Positions 18,438 to 27,126 of a stretch of 60,314 nt of DNA are shown here, one piece after another (position 1 is the stretch's first letter; each line of letters begins with the position of its first letter). The DNA lies in the NCBI GenBank assembly GCA_041670165.1, contig JBAXZR010000007.1, positions 1-60,314 of the forward strand, written 5' to 3'. The position numbers were made by a program, and so were the translations under genes. This DNA is from JBAXZR01 sp041670165. GTDB lineage: Bacteria > Bacillota > Clostridia > Christensenellales > UBA1242. The notes under the pieces are model-generated. The model worked only from the letters and a program-made list of their open reading frames with translations. It ran no database searches and was not told where the DNA came from.

Positions 18438-19613
18438 ATGCAATTTGACATAACCATCATAGGTGGCGGAGCAAGTGGACTGGTTTCAGCAATTATTTGT
18501 GCTGAAAGTGGAAAAAAAGTTTGTTTGATTGAAAAAGAAACAAAGCTTGGCAAAAAAATTTTGCAAACAGGCAATGGCAAATGCAATCTTAGCAATGAAA
18601 ACCTTGATGAAGGCTTTTATAATCAAATTGAAGTCAAAAACATTTTTAATCAGTTTGGACTTAAAGAAACAAAAGAATTTTTTTCTTCAATAGGCATTGA
18701 CACTTTTGCCGATGAAGAAGAACGATTGTATCCATTTTCTGAAAGTGCCAAAGATGTTGCCATGGCACTTGAACTTAAACTTGAAAGTTTAAACATTGAA
18801 GTTCTTCTAAACACAACTGTTACTAGACTTGAAAAAAGCAATACTAGTTTCACCATCGAAACTGATAAAAATGAGAAAATTTTATCAGAAAAAGTTATTG
18901 TTGCCACTGGCGGAAACACTGCAAAAACTCTTTTAAGTTTCACAAATCACAACTTTTCAGAAGAAAAAGAAGTGCTTGTTGGTTTTAGGTGCAGTGAAAA
19001 GTTTTTCAAAACTCTTGCAGGTGTAAGAGTTGACGCTAGCTTAAAAATTGAAGTGAATAACAAAACTTTTTTTGAAGAAGGGCAAATTCAGCTAAGAGAA
19101 AATGGCATTTCAGGAATTGTTGTTTTCAATGCTTCAGCCTTTGTTGCTTCATCTTGCTCTTTGCCTGTTAAGGCGGAAATAAATTTTTTGCCAAATGTAA
19201 AAAATCTTGAAGAGTTTCTTAAAAACAGAAGAAAAAAATGTGCACATTTAAAAGTTGAAAACTTTTTGATTGGACTTCTTAACAAAAACCTTGCCACTGT
19301 TATTCTTGAAAGAGCAAATCTATCTAAAATATTTGATTTGCTTGTTAAAAGCATAACAGATGAAGAAATTACTCGCATAGCAAAAACAATCACTTCTTTT
19401 TCAGTTACAATGGTTGAAACTTTTGGAGAAGCACAAGTTCATGCTGGCGGAATTAAACTTTGCGAACTAAATAATTTTGAATCAAAGTTTGTAAAAAACT
19501 TGTTTGTTTGTGGCGAAGCGATTGATGTTTTTGGAAGATGTGGCGGATATAATTTGCAATGGGCTTGGAGCAGTGGTGCTATCGCAGGAGCAAATGCTTC
19601 AAAGGAGAAATAA
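18438..19613 (+). CDS. HI0933-family FAD-dependent oxidoreductase
   Basis: The 391-residue flavoprotein has an N-terminal Rossmann motif G-G-G-A-S-G-L (residues 9-15), the family phrase G-N-G-K-C-N-L-S-N near residue 50 and the C-terminal C-G-E-A-I-D-V-F-G-R-C-G-G-Y-N that closes the FAD site. These define the HI0933/YhiN group (COG2081), which also includes BaiN; the physiological substrate is generally unknown. AAGGAGAG precedes the ATG, nine bases after recF, and the next oxidoreductase starts six bases after its stop, so the two flavoproteins and recF form one operon. Confidence 0.9.
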   Translation: MQFDITIIGGGASGLVSAIICAESGKKVCLIEKETKLGKKILQTGNGKCNLSNENLDEGFYNQIEVKNIFNQFGLKETKEFFSSIGIDTFADEEERLYPFSESAKDVAMALELKLESLNIEVLLNTTVTRLEKSNTSFTIETDKNEKILSEKVIVATGGNTAKTLLSFTNHNFSEEKEVLVGFRCSEKFFKTLAGVRVDASLKIEVNNKTFFEEGQIQLRENGISGIVVFNASAFVASSCSLPVKAEINFLPNVKNLEEFLKNRRKKCAHLKVENFLIGLLNKNLATVILERANLSKIFDLLVKSITDEEITRIAKTITSFSVTMVETFGEAQVHAGGIKLCELNNFESKFVKNLFVCGEAIDVFGRCGGYNLQWAWSSGAIAGANASKEK

Positions 19614-19619
19614 TAAACA

Positions 19620-21206
19620 ATGAAAACTTGGCAAATGAATGAAATTAGGCTTGAAATTAATGAAGATGAAAAACTTGTTAAATCGCTTGTTGCAAACAAG
19701 CTTGGTTTAAATGAAAGTGATTTTTCTTTATTCTATATAACCAAAAAAGCAATTGATGCAAGAAAGAAAAATGACATTCATTACAAAATCAATGTTATCT
19801 TTTCAGTGAAACACGGCAAATATTTTAATGAAAGCCTCGCCACAATAAAAAAAGAAGAATGTGAGCTTAAAATTGAAAAAATAAATGTAAGTTTTAGACC
19901 AATAATTGTTGGAAGTGGGCCATCTGGGCTTTTTTGTGCTTTGGTTCTTTCAAGAGCTGGGCTTAAACCTATCATAATTGAACAAGGCAAAAATGCAAAC
20001 GAAAGAAAAAAAGATGTTGAAGCTTTTTGGGCTGGAAAAAAACTTGACTTAAATAGCAATGTTCAATTTGGGCAAGGTGGAGCGGGAACTTTTTCTGACG
20101 GAAAGCTTAACAGTGGAATTAATAGTCCATTTTCATCATTTGTTCTTTCAGAGTTTGCTAAGTTTGGTGCTCCTGAAGAAATTAAATATGCCCATGCTCC
20201 ACATGTTGGAACTGATATTTTACTAAATGTTTTAATCAACATGCAAAAAGAAATTGAAGAAAATGGTGGAGAATTTTTGTTTGAACACACCTTTTCTGAT
20301 TTTGAAATTGTTAACAACAAAATCGTTTCAATTTACGCCACACATAAAAATGAAATTAAAAAGTTTGAAACAAACACAGTTTTTCTTTGCATAGGGCATA
20401 GTAGTAGAGAAACATTTGAGCTTCTTTACAAAAAAAATATTGAGATTGTCCAAAAGCCTTTTTCTATTGGGCTTAGAATTGAACATTTGCAATCAACAAT
20501 AAACACCAGCCAATATGGAGAAAAGGCAAAAATTTTGCCACCAGCTGATTACAAACTTTCTTGCCACTTACCAAGCGGAAGAAGTGTGTATTCATTCTGT
20601 ATGTGCCCAGGGGGATTTGTTGTTAATGCAAGCAGTGAAGAGCAAGGCATTTGCTGTAATGGAATGAGTTATTCACTGCGTGATGGAACAAACGCAAATT
20701 CTGCAATTCTGGTGAATGTTGATCCAGTCGATTTTGGAAGTTCCCACCCGTTAGCTGGAATATACTTTCAAAAGCAATGGGAACAAAAAGCTTATTCACT
20801 AACTGCTTCTCATGCTTTGCCTGTTCAAAAACTTGGCGATTTCAAAAAAAATCAAACAACAAAGCAATGGGGCAAAATCACACCGCAAACCAAAGGACAA
20901 ACATCTTTTGCAAATCTAAACAACTGTCTTCCACCTTTTGCCACACAAGCAATTTTGGAGGCTTTGCCAATTTTCGATAACAAAATTCATGGTTTCAATG
21001 ATCCTGATAGTGTTCTTACTGGCGTTGAAACAAGATCATCTTGCCCACTTAGAATTGTCAGAGATGAAAATCATCAAAGCTTAGTCAAAGGCATTTTTCC
21101 GTGCGGAGAAGGTGCAGGTTATTCTGGTGGAATAATGAGTTCAAGTGTTGATGGTATAAAAACAGCACTATATGTGATAAAATTAATAAGTCAAGGAGAA
21201 ATATAA
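19620..21206 (+). CDS. FAD-dependent dehydrogenase (COG2509 family)
   Basis: The 528-residue protein has a ferredoxin-like N-terminal domain of about 90 residues, then the FAD-binding V-G-S-G-P-S-G-L-F, the family text F-G-Q-G-G-A-G-T-F-S-D-G-K-L and the C-terminal P-C-G-E-G-A-G-Y-S-G-G-I. This is the COG2509 set of uncharacterised dehydrogenases found widely in Bacillota. The ATG at 19620 is 12 bases after AAAGGAG, a slightly long gap. It is flanked without space by the first flavoprotein and by the next gene, whose ATG overlaps its TAA. Confidence 0.9.
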   Translation: MKTWQMNEIRLEINEDEKLVKSLVANKLGLNESDFSLFYITKKAIDARKKNDIHYKINVIFSVKHGKYFNESLATIKKEECELKIEKINVSFRPIIVGSGPSGLFCALVLSRAGLKPIIIEQGKNANERKKDVEAFWAGKKLDLNSNVQFGQGGAGTFSDGKLNSGINSPFSSFVLSEFAKFGAPEEIKYAHAPHVGTDILLNVLINMQKEIEENGGEFLFEHTFSDFEIVNNKIVSIYATHKNEIKKFETNTVFLCIGHSSRETFELLYKKNIEIVQKPFSIGLRIEHLQSTINTSQYGEKAKILPPADYKLSCHLPSGRSVYSFCMCPGGFVVNASSEEQGICCNGMSYSLRDGTNANSAILVNVDPVDFGSSHPLAGIYFQKQWEQKAYSLTASHALPVQKLGDFKKNQTTKQWGKITPQTKGQTSFANLNNCLPPFATQAILEALPIFDNKIHGFNDPDSVLTGVETRSSCPLRIVRDENHQSLVKGIFPCGEGAGYSGGIMSSSVDGIKTALYVIKLISQGEI

Positions 21207-21739
21207 TGAAAAGTTCAACAATACTCACCAAAAATCATATAACAATTTTTGCCAAACTTGTTTCAAAGCTAAGAAAAAAGAATACTTTGACTGTGCTTTT
21301 TTTAATGCTTGGTCTTGGAATAATTTTGTTAACACTAAATTTTTTGTTTTTCATGAATGAAGATGTTTTTGGCGTTGCTACATTTTTTATTATGTTCAGC
21401 TTGCTATATTATCCAGTGTCAATTTTAACTAACAAACTTTTCACATTAAACAACAAGATTAACACAAGGTTGCTTGACAACACTTTTAGAAATGACATTG
21501 AATATTTTGACACTTACATGATTGCAACTGAATTTGTTGATGGAGAAAAAATTAGCGAAACCAAATTTTATTATAGTAAATTATCAAAAGCTGTGTATTA
21601 CAATGAACACTTATTCTTGTTTATTGAACCAATGAGAGCTTTGACGGTTAGCAAAGAAGACATGACTCATGAAACACTTACAAAACTTATGTTAATTCTT
21701 AAAGAAAACCTTAAAGATAAATTTGTAATTTATAATTGA
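21206..21739 (+). CDS. Small two-helix membrane protein, possibly YcxB-like
   Basis: The 177-residue protein has two adjacent membrane helices (about residues 28-50 and 55-75) and a C-terminal soluble half of about 100 residues with alternating strands (E-T-K-F-Y-Y-S-K-L-S-K-A-V-Y) that resembles the YcxB-like domain of Clostridia membrane proteins. The assignment is by eye. Its ATG overlaps the preceding stop codon by one base, so it is translationally coupled to the oxidoreductase. It ends in TGA. Confidence 0.7.
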   Translation: MKSSTILTKNHITIFAKLVSKLRKKNTLTVLFLMLGLGIILLTLNFLFFMNEDVFGVATFFIMFSLLYYPVSILTNKLFTLNNKINTRLLDNTFRNDIEYFDTYMIATEFVDGEKISETKFYYSKLSKAVYYNEHLFLFIEPMRALTVSKEDMTHETLTKLMLILKENLKDKFVIYN

Positions 21740-22113
21740 AATACTATTTTTGATAGGTATTATCAATTTATAATTTATAAAAAACTCAATCTATTAATTG
21801 TTTTTTCATATTTAATTTTATGATTTTACTAGATTTAATTATTTTTATATATTTTTAAAAAAATATAATCTATTAATTTTTTTTCATATTAATTTTTGAA
21901 TAAAGTTTTTATCTCTGGTTTAATCATGACAATTATATCTTGTGATGTTTTGTGTTATTGATTTTTTGTTTTTAATATTTTCATGTTAATACATTAATTT
22001 CTACTAAGTACTATGTTAATACTATGCATAGCATTTTTATTGTAAATTGCTTTAAACATTTTTTGAAATTTCAAGTTATGTTTTACATAAAAAATTGTTG
22101 CAAGTTTTTTCAA
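21740..22113. other. AT-rich intergenic region with a shared 13-base motif
   Basis: No gene is visible between the convergent recF operon and the large LRR gene. The motif AAGTACTATGTTA at 22006-22018, followed by TACTATGCATAGCA, recurs in the gap after dnaX (59265-59330). Confidence 0.5.
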
Positions 22114-25100
22114 CTAAATTCTATTTCTTCTCATTAAATCATTTACAATTTTTTTCTTAATTAAATAAGGTATAAAGAATATTAAAAAGAGCAAGATTAA
22201 ACCACACACAATATATAAAACAAGAGTTTTATCAATTTGAATAGGTTGCCAAATTGCAACTAATGTTGTGTTTCCATCAACTATGTAAATTGAATCTTCC
22301 GTTATCAAAGTTTCGCCAAGATACCACCCCACAAAATTGAAGCCAAGTTTAATTGAATTAGGCAAAAAACCAACAGCAGAATCATAAGTAACTGTTTTAC
22401 TATCCACACCTATTCCACCATTACTATTAAAATACAAAGTGTAATTATTTGGTGTCCAAATTGCATAAATCGTTGTGTCATCATCAACGGTGTAAACTGT
22501 TGTAGGCATATATGTTTCACCATTTGCATCAGCCATACTATTCCACTCAACAAATGTGTATCCAGTTTTTGTTGGGCTTGGTAGTTGCCCAGTTAAACCA
22601 TCAAATGTAACTTGTTTTGAAGTTATTGTGACAGGATTGCCTGTGTTAACATCATAAAACAAATTGTATATGTTTGGAGTCCAATTTGCGTAAAGTGTTA
22701 TATCCACAGCAGGGACAACTGAAAAAACATAAGCATTTTCAAATGTGTTATTGTCAGTGTACCAATTTTCAAAAGTGTAACCTCTTCTGATTGGCTCATC
22801 TGGAGCAGAAATACTAAGTGCATAATTCATTGTTATTGAAGAAACATTGCTTCCACCATTTGTGACAAAAGTGTATGTGTACTCATTAACAGAAAAGCTG
22901 GCAGTAATGGTTATGCCATTTGTGTAATTGTATATTGTGCTTTCATCAATAAGAGATTCGTTATATATCCAACCTGTGAAAGTGTGTCCTTCAAGTGAAG
23001 CGGGGTGAGTACTTATGTAGCTATATTCTCGTCCAACAGTCAATTCAACTTGCGATAAAACACTATTAACATCAAAATTGACATCAACAAACCACCTTGC
23101 ATACAAAACGACATCTTGTTCAGGCATAACAACAAAATCAAAAACTTGAGTCAAAGCTTCGTCTGTGTTCCAATCAGCAAAACGGCAACCCGTTCTTGTT
23201 GGATTTGTTGGTTTAATTAATTCAGTGCCTTTTTCTTGAGATATACTTGGAACACTAGTTCCGCCATTTGAATTGAATTGCATAATTAATTCAAGTGTGA
23301 AAATTTTGCTTGAATAAGAACTCCAATACGATGTGCTTTTGAAAGTGTTAATCGTAAGAGCTGAAACATAAATTTTTAAATTTATATTTGTGTTGTAGAA
23401 AGCTTGATAACCTAAACCTGGAGGCGAAACTCTTTTAACATAAATATTTCTTAAACTTGTTGAATTTGCAAATGCATAAGAATATATACTTGTTACAGAT
23501 GGTGGAAGGGTTATACTAACAAGGCTTGTGCAAGAATGAAAAGCATATGAATAAATTCTTGTTAATTGATTCGATAATGTTACGCTTGAAAGCAAACTAC
23601 AATTCGAAAAAGCCTCTTCAGAAATTGATGTTACACTGTTTGGCAAAACAATACTGCTTAACTTTGAACAGCTTTTAAACGCAGAATTGCCAATATATGT
23701 AACTTTCTCTGGAATAACTATACTGACAAGATTTAAACAACTGAAAAACATTTGAGAATTTATTGAAGTGATTTCGGAGGACAAAGTTACATTTGTAAGA
23801 TTTGTACAACCATAAAATAGATTTTCTCCAATGCTTGTTACACTGTTTGGAATTGTTATTGAGACAAGCCCAGTACAACCATAAAAAGCACCATTACTAA
23901 TTGTTTTAACACTATTAGAAATTGAAATATCAACAAGGCTTGCACAACCATTAAATATATTTACTGGCAAACTTTCAATTCCATTTCCAATAATTACAGT
24001 TGTTAAACTGTTGCAACTTTGAAAGGCACTCGTTCCAATTGATGTGATGTTGTTTATAAGTGTTATTGAAGTAATTTTGCATCTATAAAAAGCCGAATTA
24101 TCAATGCTTGTTACCGAATCGGAAATTGTGCAACTTGTTTTACCTTCAGGGCATCTTATTATTCTTGTTCCACTCTTGTTATGAAGAACTCCAGAAACAG
24201 ATTTGTAAGTTGCATTGTCATCAGCAACAAATATATCAGTTAGTGATGAACATTGAAGAAAGGCTGATGGATCTATTGAACTCACTAAACTTGGAATTGT
24301 TATGGTGCTTAAAGTTGAACAATTTTTAAAAGCTTCCAAATTGATTGTTTGAAGATTTTCTGATAATGCAATGTTTTCAAGTAGAACACAACCATCAAAG
24401 GCATTGCTATTTATAATCGTTACATTGTTTGTCATTGAAAAAGAATTTAACTTTGAACATGATCTAAAAGTGTTTGGAGAAATTACAGTTACACCAGCTC
24501 CAACCTGAACTGTAGTCAGGCTTGAACAATATAAAAATGCATCGTTTTTAACTGATGTTACATTGTCTGGAATTGTTATTGTCAACAATTTAGTGCAACT
24601 ATTAAACGCTCCTGTTCCAATTGTTGTTATGTTTGACGAAATTGTGAAAGCTGTTAAATTGGTGCAACTGGAGAAAGTATAATCAGAAATGGTAACAACA
24701 TTTTCTGGAAGTTCGCTTATGACACTAAGACTTGTACAATTCCTAAAAGCATTAATTTCAATTGTGGCTAAACTATTTGGCAGAGAAACATTGTTTAAAG
24801 AAACGCAATTTCTGAAACAAGAATCTCCAATTGATAAGAGATTTGATGGAAGAGAAATGCTAGCAAGCAAAGTGCAACCATAAAACACTCCATAAGGCAA
24901 ACTTGTGACACCTTCACCAATTGAAGCTGAAGCCAATTTGATGCAAGCAGCAAAAGCAGATGAACCAATTTTTAAAACATTGTCAGGCAAGGATATGCTT
25001 GCTAAATTAACACAGTTTTCAAAAGCACTAGCACCAATTTCTGTAACAAAATCTGTAACAATGAAACTACTAAGAGCCGTGCAATCTCTGAAAGTTGATG

Positions 25101-26697
25101 CAGGAATAATATTGACACCGTTTCCAAGAGTAACACCTACAAGTTTTATGCAATTGAAAAAGCAACTTGTACCAATCGTAACAACGGTGTCAGGAATAAT
25201 TACATTAGTCCTGCCTTCTGGACATTTTAAAATGGTTGTTAATTCTTTGTTATAAAGTATTCCATCTACAGATTGAAAAACTGTATTTTCGCTATCCACA
25301 TTTATACTAGTAAGCTTTGAACAAGATAGAAAAGCACTAATTCCAATTGACGCAACACTAGCAGGAATAGAAATGCTAGCAAGATTGGTGCAACTTTTAA
25401 ACACATTTGATTTCAATTCAGTCAAGTTGCTTGGAAGAACAATGCTTGTTAATCCTGTGCATCTTTCAAAAGCTAGTTCTGCAATTGAACTTACAAAATT
25501 AGGAATGGTTATATTAACAATTTTACTGCAATTATAAAAAACTCCAGATGGTAAAGATGAAATGTTTTGAGAAAGAGTTACAGATTGCAAATTTGTACAT
25601 TCATAAAAAATACCTGATTCAATTTCTGTAACACTATCAGGTATAACAATTGTGCTTAGTAACTGACAATTGTTAAAAGCATATGAAAATATCTTTTTTA
25701 AACCGTTTCCCAAAGACACATTTGCCAATCTTAAACAAGACGAAAAGCATCTAATTCCAATGCTTTCAACTGAATCTGCAATATTAATGGTGCTAAGATA
25801 ATCACAACTAGTAAAAGCATAGTCCGATATTGTCTTTACACCAGAAGTTATATTGATTGAAGTTAATGAATCACAATTGTAAAAGGCATATGTTCCAATG
25901 GTTAAACAAGAAGTTGGAATGCTTACGCTATTAAGCCTAATACAACCATAAAAAGTGTTTGAGTTAATAATTGTAACACCTTCAGGCAAAGAAATGCTAC
26001 GAAGATTTGTGCAATCTTTGAAAGCATTCAATCCAACTTGAGAAACACTGCTTGGAATTGTTATATTTACAATTGCTGAACATTGACTAAAACATTCATC
26101 ACCAATGGTTTGCAAAGTGCTTGAAAGAGTTATGGTAGACAAGTTTGTACAATAGTAAAAAGCCTTGTTTCTCAAATTCAATAAACCATTTGGAAAAGCA
26201 ATGTTTCTAAGACTTGTACAATTTAGAAAAGCACAAGCACTGATTTCAGTGAGAGAAGTGGAAAGTTCAATGCTTGCAAGTTTTGTGCAATTTCTAAAAG
26301 CCTCATCACCCATACTTGCCACATTGTTTGGAATAACAATTGCTGACAAATTTATGCAATCTTTGAAAGCACATATTCCAATTGATGTTAGTGTGCTTGG
26401 AAGAACAATGCTAACTAAACTAGAACAATTATAAAAACCATTATTAGCAATTGATTTGACTGGTTTGCTGTTATACATGCTTGGAATTTCAATGTTTGCA
26501 AAATTTGATGCAGTTCCAGCAGAAACTGAATAAGCTGTGTTTTCTTCAATTAAATTGTAATACAGACCAGAAGTTGCTTCAGCCGAAACTGTCATATTAG
26601 GGGATAATGTAGTCAAAAAAAATCCGCTAAACAAAAATAACAATTGCAGAAATACAATTACAAAAAATTTATCAAAGTGAATTATTCCCTTTTTAAT
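22114..26697 (-). CDS. BspA-like LRR surface protein, type A, largest in the window (AUU start)
   Basis: About 1527 residues: signal peptide ending near S-A-E-A; more than 40 LRR_5-type repeats by eye, with two D-G-I-L-Y or S-G-V-L-H islands followed by C-P-E-G-R/K; InlB-type repeats (F-N-S-N-G-G, W-N-T-D-E, L-Y-A-R-W, V-E-W-N-S-M); a C-terminal membrane helix and a short basic tail (V-N-D-L-M-R-R-N-R-I). It shares the last two parts with the protein at 3325. An ATG at 26763 would put 22 extra residues before a normal signal peptide and lies inside the promoter. ATT at 26697, exactly 8 bases after GGAGG, gives M-K-K-G-I-I-H-F-D-K and a normal signal peptide. Function: outward-facing binding scaffold, partner unknown. 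Confidence 0.85.
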   Translation of the reverse strand: MKKGIIHFDKFFVIVFLQLLFLFSGFFLTTLSPNMTVSAEATSGLYYNLIEENTAYSVSAGTASNFANIEIPSMYNSKPVKSIANNGFYNCSSLVSIVLPSTLTSIGICAFKDCINLSAIVIPNNVASMGDEAFRNCTKLASIELSTSLTEISACAFLNCTSLRNIAFPNGLLNLRNKAFYYCTNLSTITLSSTLQTIGDECFSQCSAIVNITIPSSVSQVGLNAFKDCTNLRSISLPEGVTIINSNTFYGCIRLNSVSIPTSCLTIGTYAFYNCDSLTSINITSGVKTISDYAFTSCDYLSTINIADSVESIGIRCFSSCLRLANVSLGNGLKKIFSYAFNNCQLLSTIVIPDSVTEIESGIFYECTNLQSVTLSQNISSLPSGVFYNCSKIVNITIPNFVSSIAELAFERCTGLTSIVLPSNLTELKSNVFKSCTNLASISIPASVASIGISAFLSCSKLTSINVDSENTVFQSVDGILYNKELTTILKCPEGRTNVIIPDTVVTIGTSCFFNCIKLVGVTLGNGVNIIPASTFRDCTALSSFIVTDFVTEIGASAFENCVNLASISLPDNVLKIGSSAFAACIKLASASIGEGVTSLPYGVFYGCTLLASISLPSNLLSIGDSCFRNCVSLNNVSLPNSLATIEINAFRNCTSLSVISELPENVVTISDYTFSSCTNLTAFTISSNITTIGTGAFNSCTKLLTITIPDNVTSVKNDAFLYCSSLTTVQVGAGVTVISPNTFRSCSKLNSFSMTNNVTIINSNAFDGCVLLENIALSENLQTINLEAFKNCSTLSTITIPSLVSSIDPSAFLQCSSLTDIFVADDNATYKSVSGVLHNKSGTRIIRCPEGKTSCTISDSVTSIDNSAFYRCKITSITLINNITSIGTSAFQSCNSLTTVIIGNGIESLPVNIFNGCASLVDISISNSVKTISNGAFYGCTGLVSITIPNSVTSIGENLFYGCTNLTNVTLSSEITSINSQMFFSCLNLVSIVIPEKVTYIGNSAFKSCSKLSSIVLPNSVTSISEEAFSNCSLLSSVTLSNQLTRIYSYAFHSCTSLVSITLPPSVTSIYSYAFANSTSLRNIYVKRVSPPGLGYQAFYNTNINLKIYVSALTINTFKSTSYWSSYSSKIFTLELIMQFNSNGGTSVPSISQEKGTELIKPTNPTRTGCRFADWNTDEALTQVFDFVVMPEQDVVLYARWFVDVNFDVNSVLSQVELTVGREYSYISTHPASLEGHTFTGWIYNESLIDESTIYNYTNGITITASFSVNEYTYTFVTNGGSNVSSITMNYALSISAPDEPIRRGYTFENWYTDNNTFENAYVFSVVPAVDITLYANWTPNIYNLFYDVNTGNPVTITSKQVTFDGLTGQLPSPTKTGYTFVEWNSMADANGETYMPTTVYTVDDDTTIYAIWTPNNYTLYFNSNGGIGVDSKTVTYDSAVGFLPNSIKLGFNFVGWYLGETLITEDSIYIVDGNTTLVAIWQPIQIDKTLVLYIVCGLILLFLIFFIPYLIKKKIVNDLMRRNRI

Positions 26698-26733
26698 TTT
26701 TGTAACCTCCAAACAATATTTTATACATATTAT

Positions 26734-26763
26734 TATATAATTTCCTAGAAAAAAAGCAAACAA
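26734..26763 (-). promoter_or_regulatory. Promoter of the large type A LRR gene
   Basis: On the minus strand TTGTTT (26758-26763) is followed after 18 bases by TATATA, overlapping TATAAT at 26732-26737. The upstream ATG at 26763 falls in this -35 region, so it cannot be the start if this promoter is used. Confidence 0.45.
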
Positions 26764-26884
26764 TATTCATACATATAGTTTCTTTAATATTTAGCAAATT
26801 ATTAAGTAAACAATGCAAAAATTCTTACATAAATTCAGTTTTATGAACTTGTTTGATTTTGAAGTTTCTTTGAAGAACATTCTA

Positions 26885-26912
26885 ACAAAAAAGATGAGCA
26901 ATTAAACTCATT
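26885..26912 (-). terminator. Second of two tandem terminators
   Basis: On the minus strand ATGAG/CTCAT with an 8-base loop is followed by a T-run. It is a near copy of the hairpin 83 bases away at 26969-26997. Confidence 0.65.
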
Positions 26913-26968
26913 TTTTTCTCTCTAATTTTAGTTTTAAAGTTTCATTGAGCAAATATTGTAATATTTAA

Positions 26969-26997
26969 CAAAAAAGATGAGCAAATTAAACTCATCT
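26969..26997 (-). terminator. First of two tandem terminators after a type B LRR gene
   Basis: On the minus strand GATGAG/CTCATC with a 9-base loop is followed by six T. It lies 130 bases after the type B stop; a weaker hairpin (ATGTGTT/AACACAT, 27077-27094) lies closer. Confidence 0.75.
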
Positions 26998-27126
26998 CTT
27001 TTCCCATTTTTAACAAATAAAACAATAAGTTTACAAATAATTAAAACTTTTTAAATTTCTTTTTAATCAATTGAAAATGTGTTTTTGAACACATCAACAA
27101 TCAAAAGTCTAATATAATTGTTTTTT

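Noticed and set aside
21206..21739. UGA read as tryptophan
   Set aside because: The frame could run on after the TGA, but gatA ends in TGA within the coupled gatA/gatB overlap and TGG is used for Trp throughout, so the standard code fits.
26697..26763. ATG at 26763 as start of the largest LRR gene
   Set aside because: It lies in the predicted promoter, has no Shine-Dalgarno and would place 22 residues in front of a complete signal peptide; ATT at 26697 has GGAGG 8 bases upstream.
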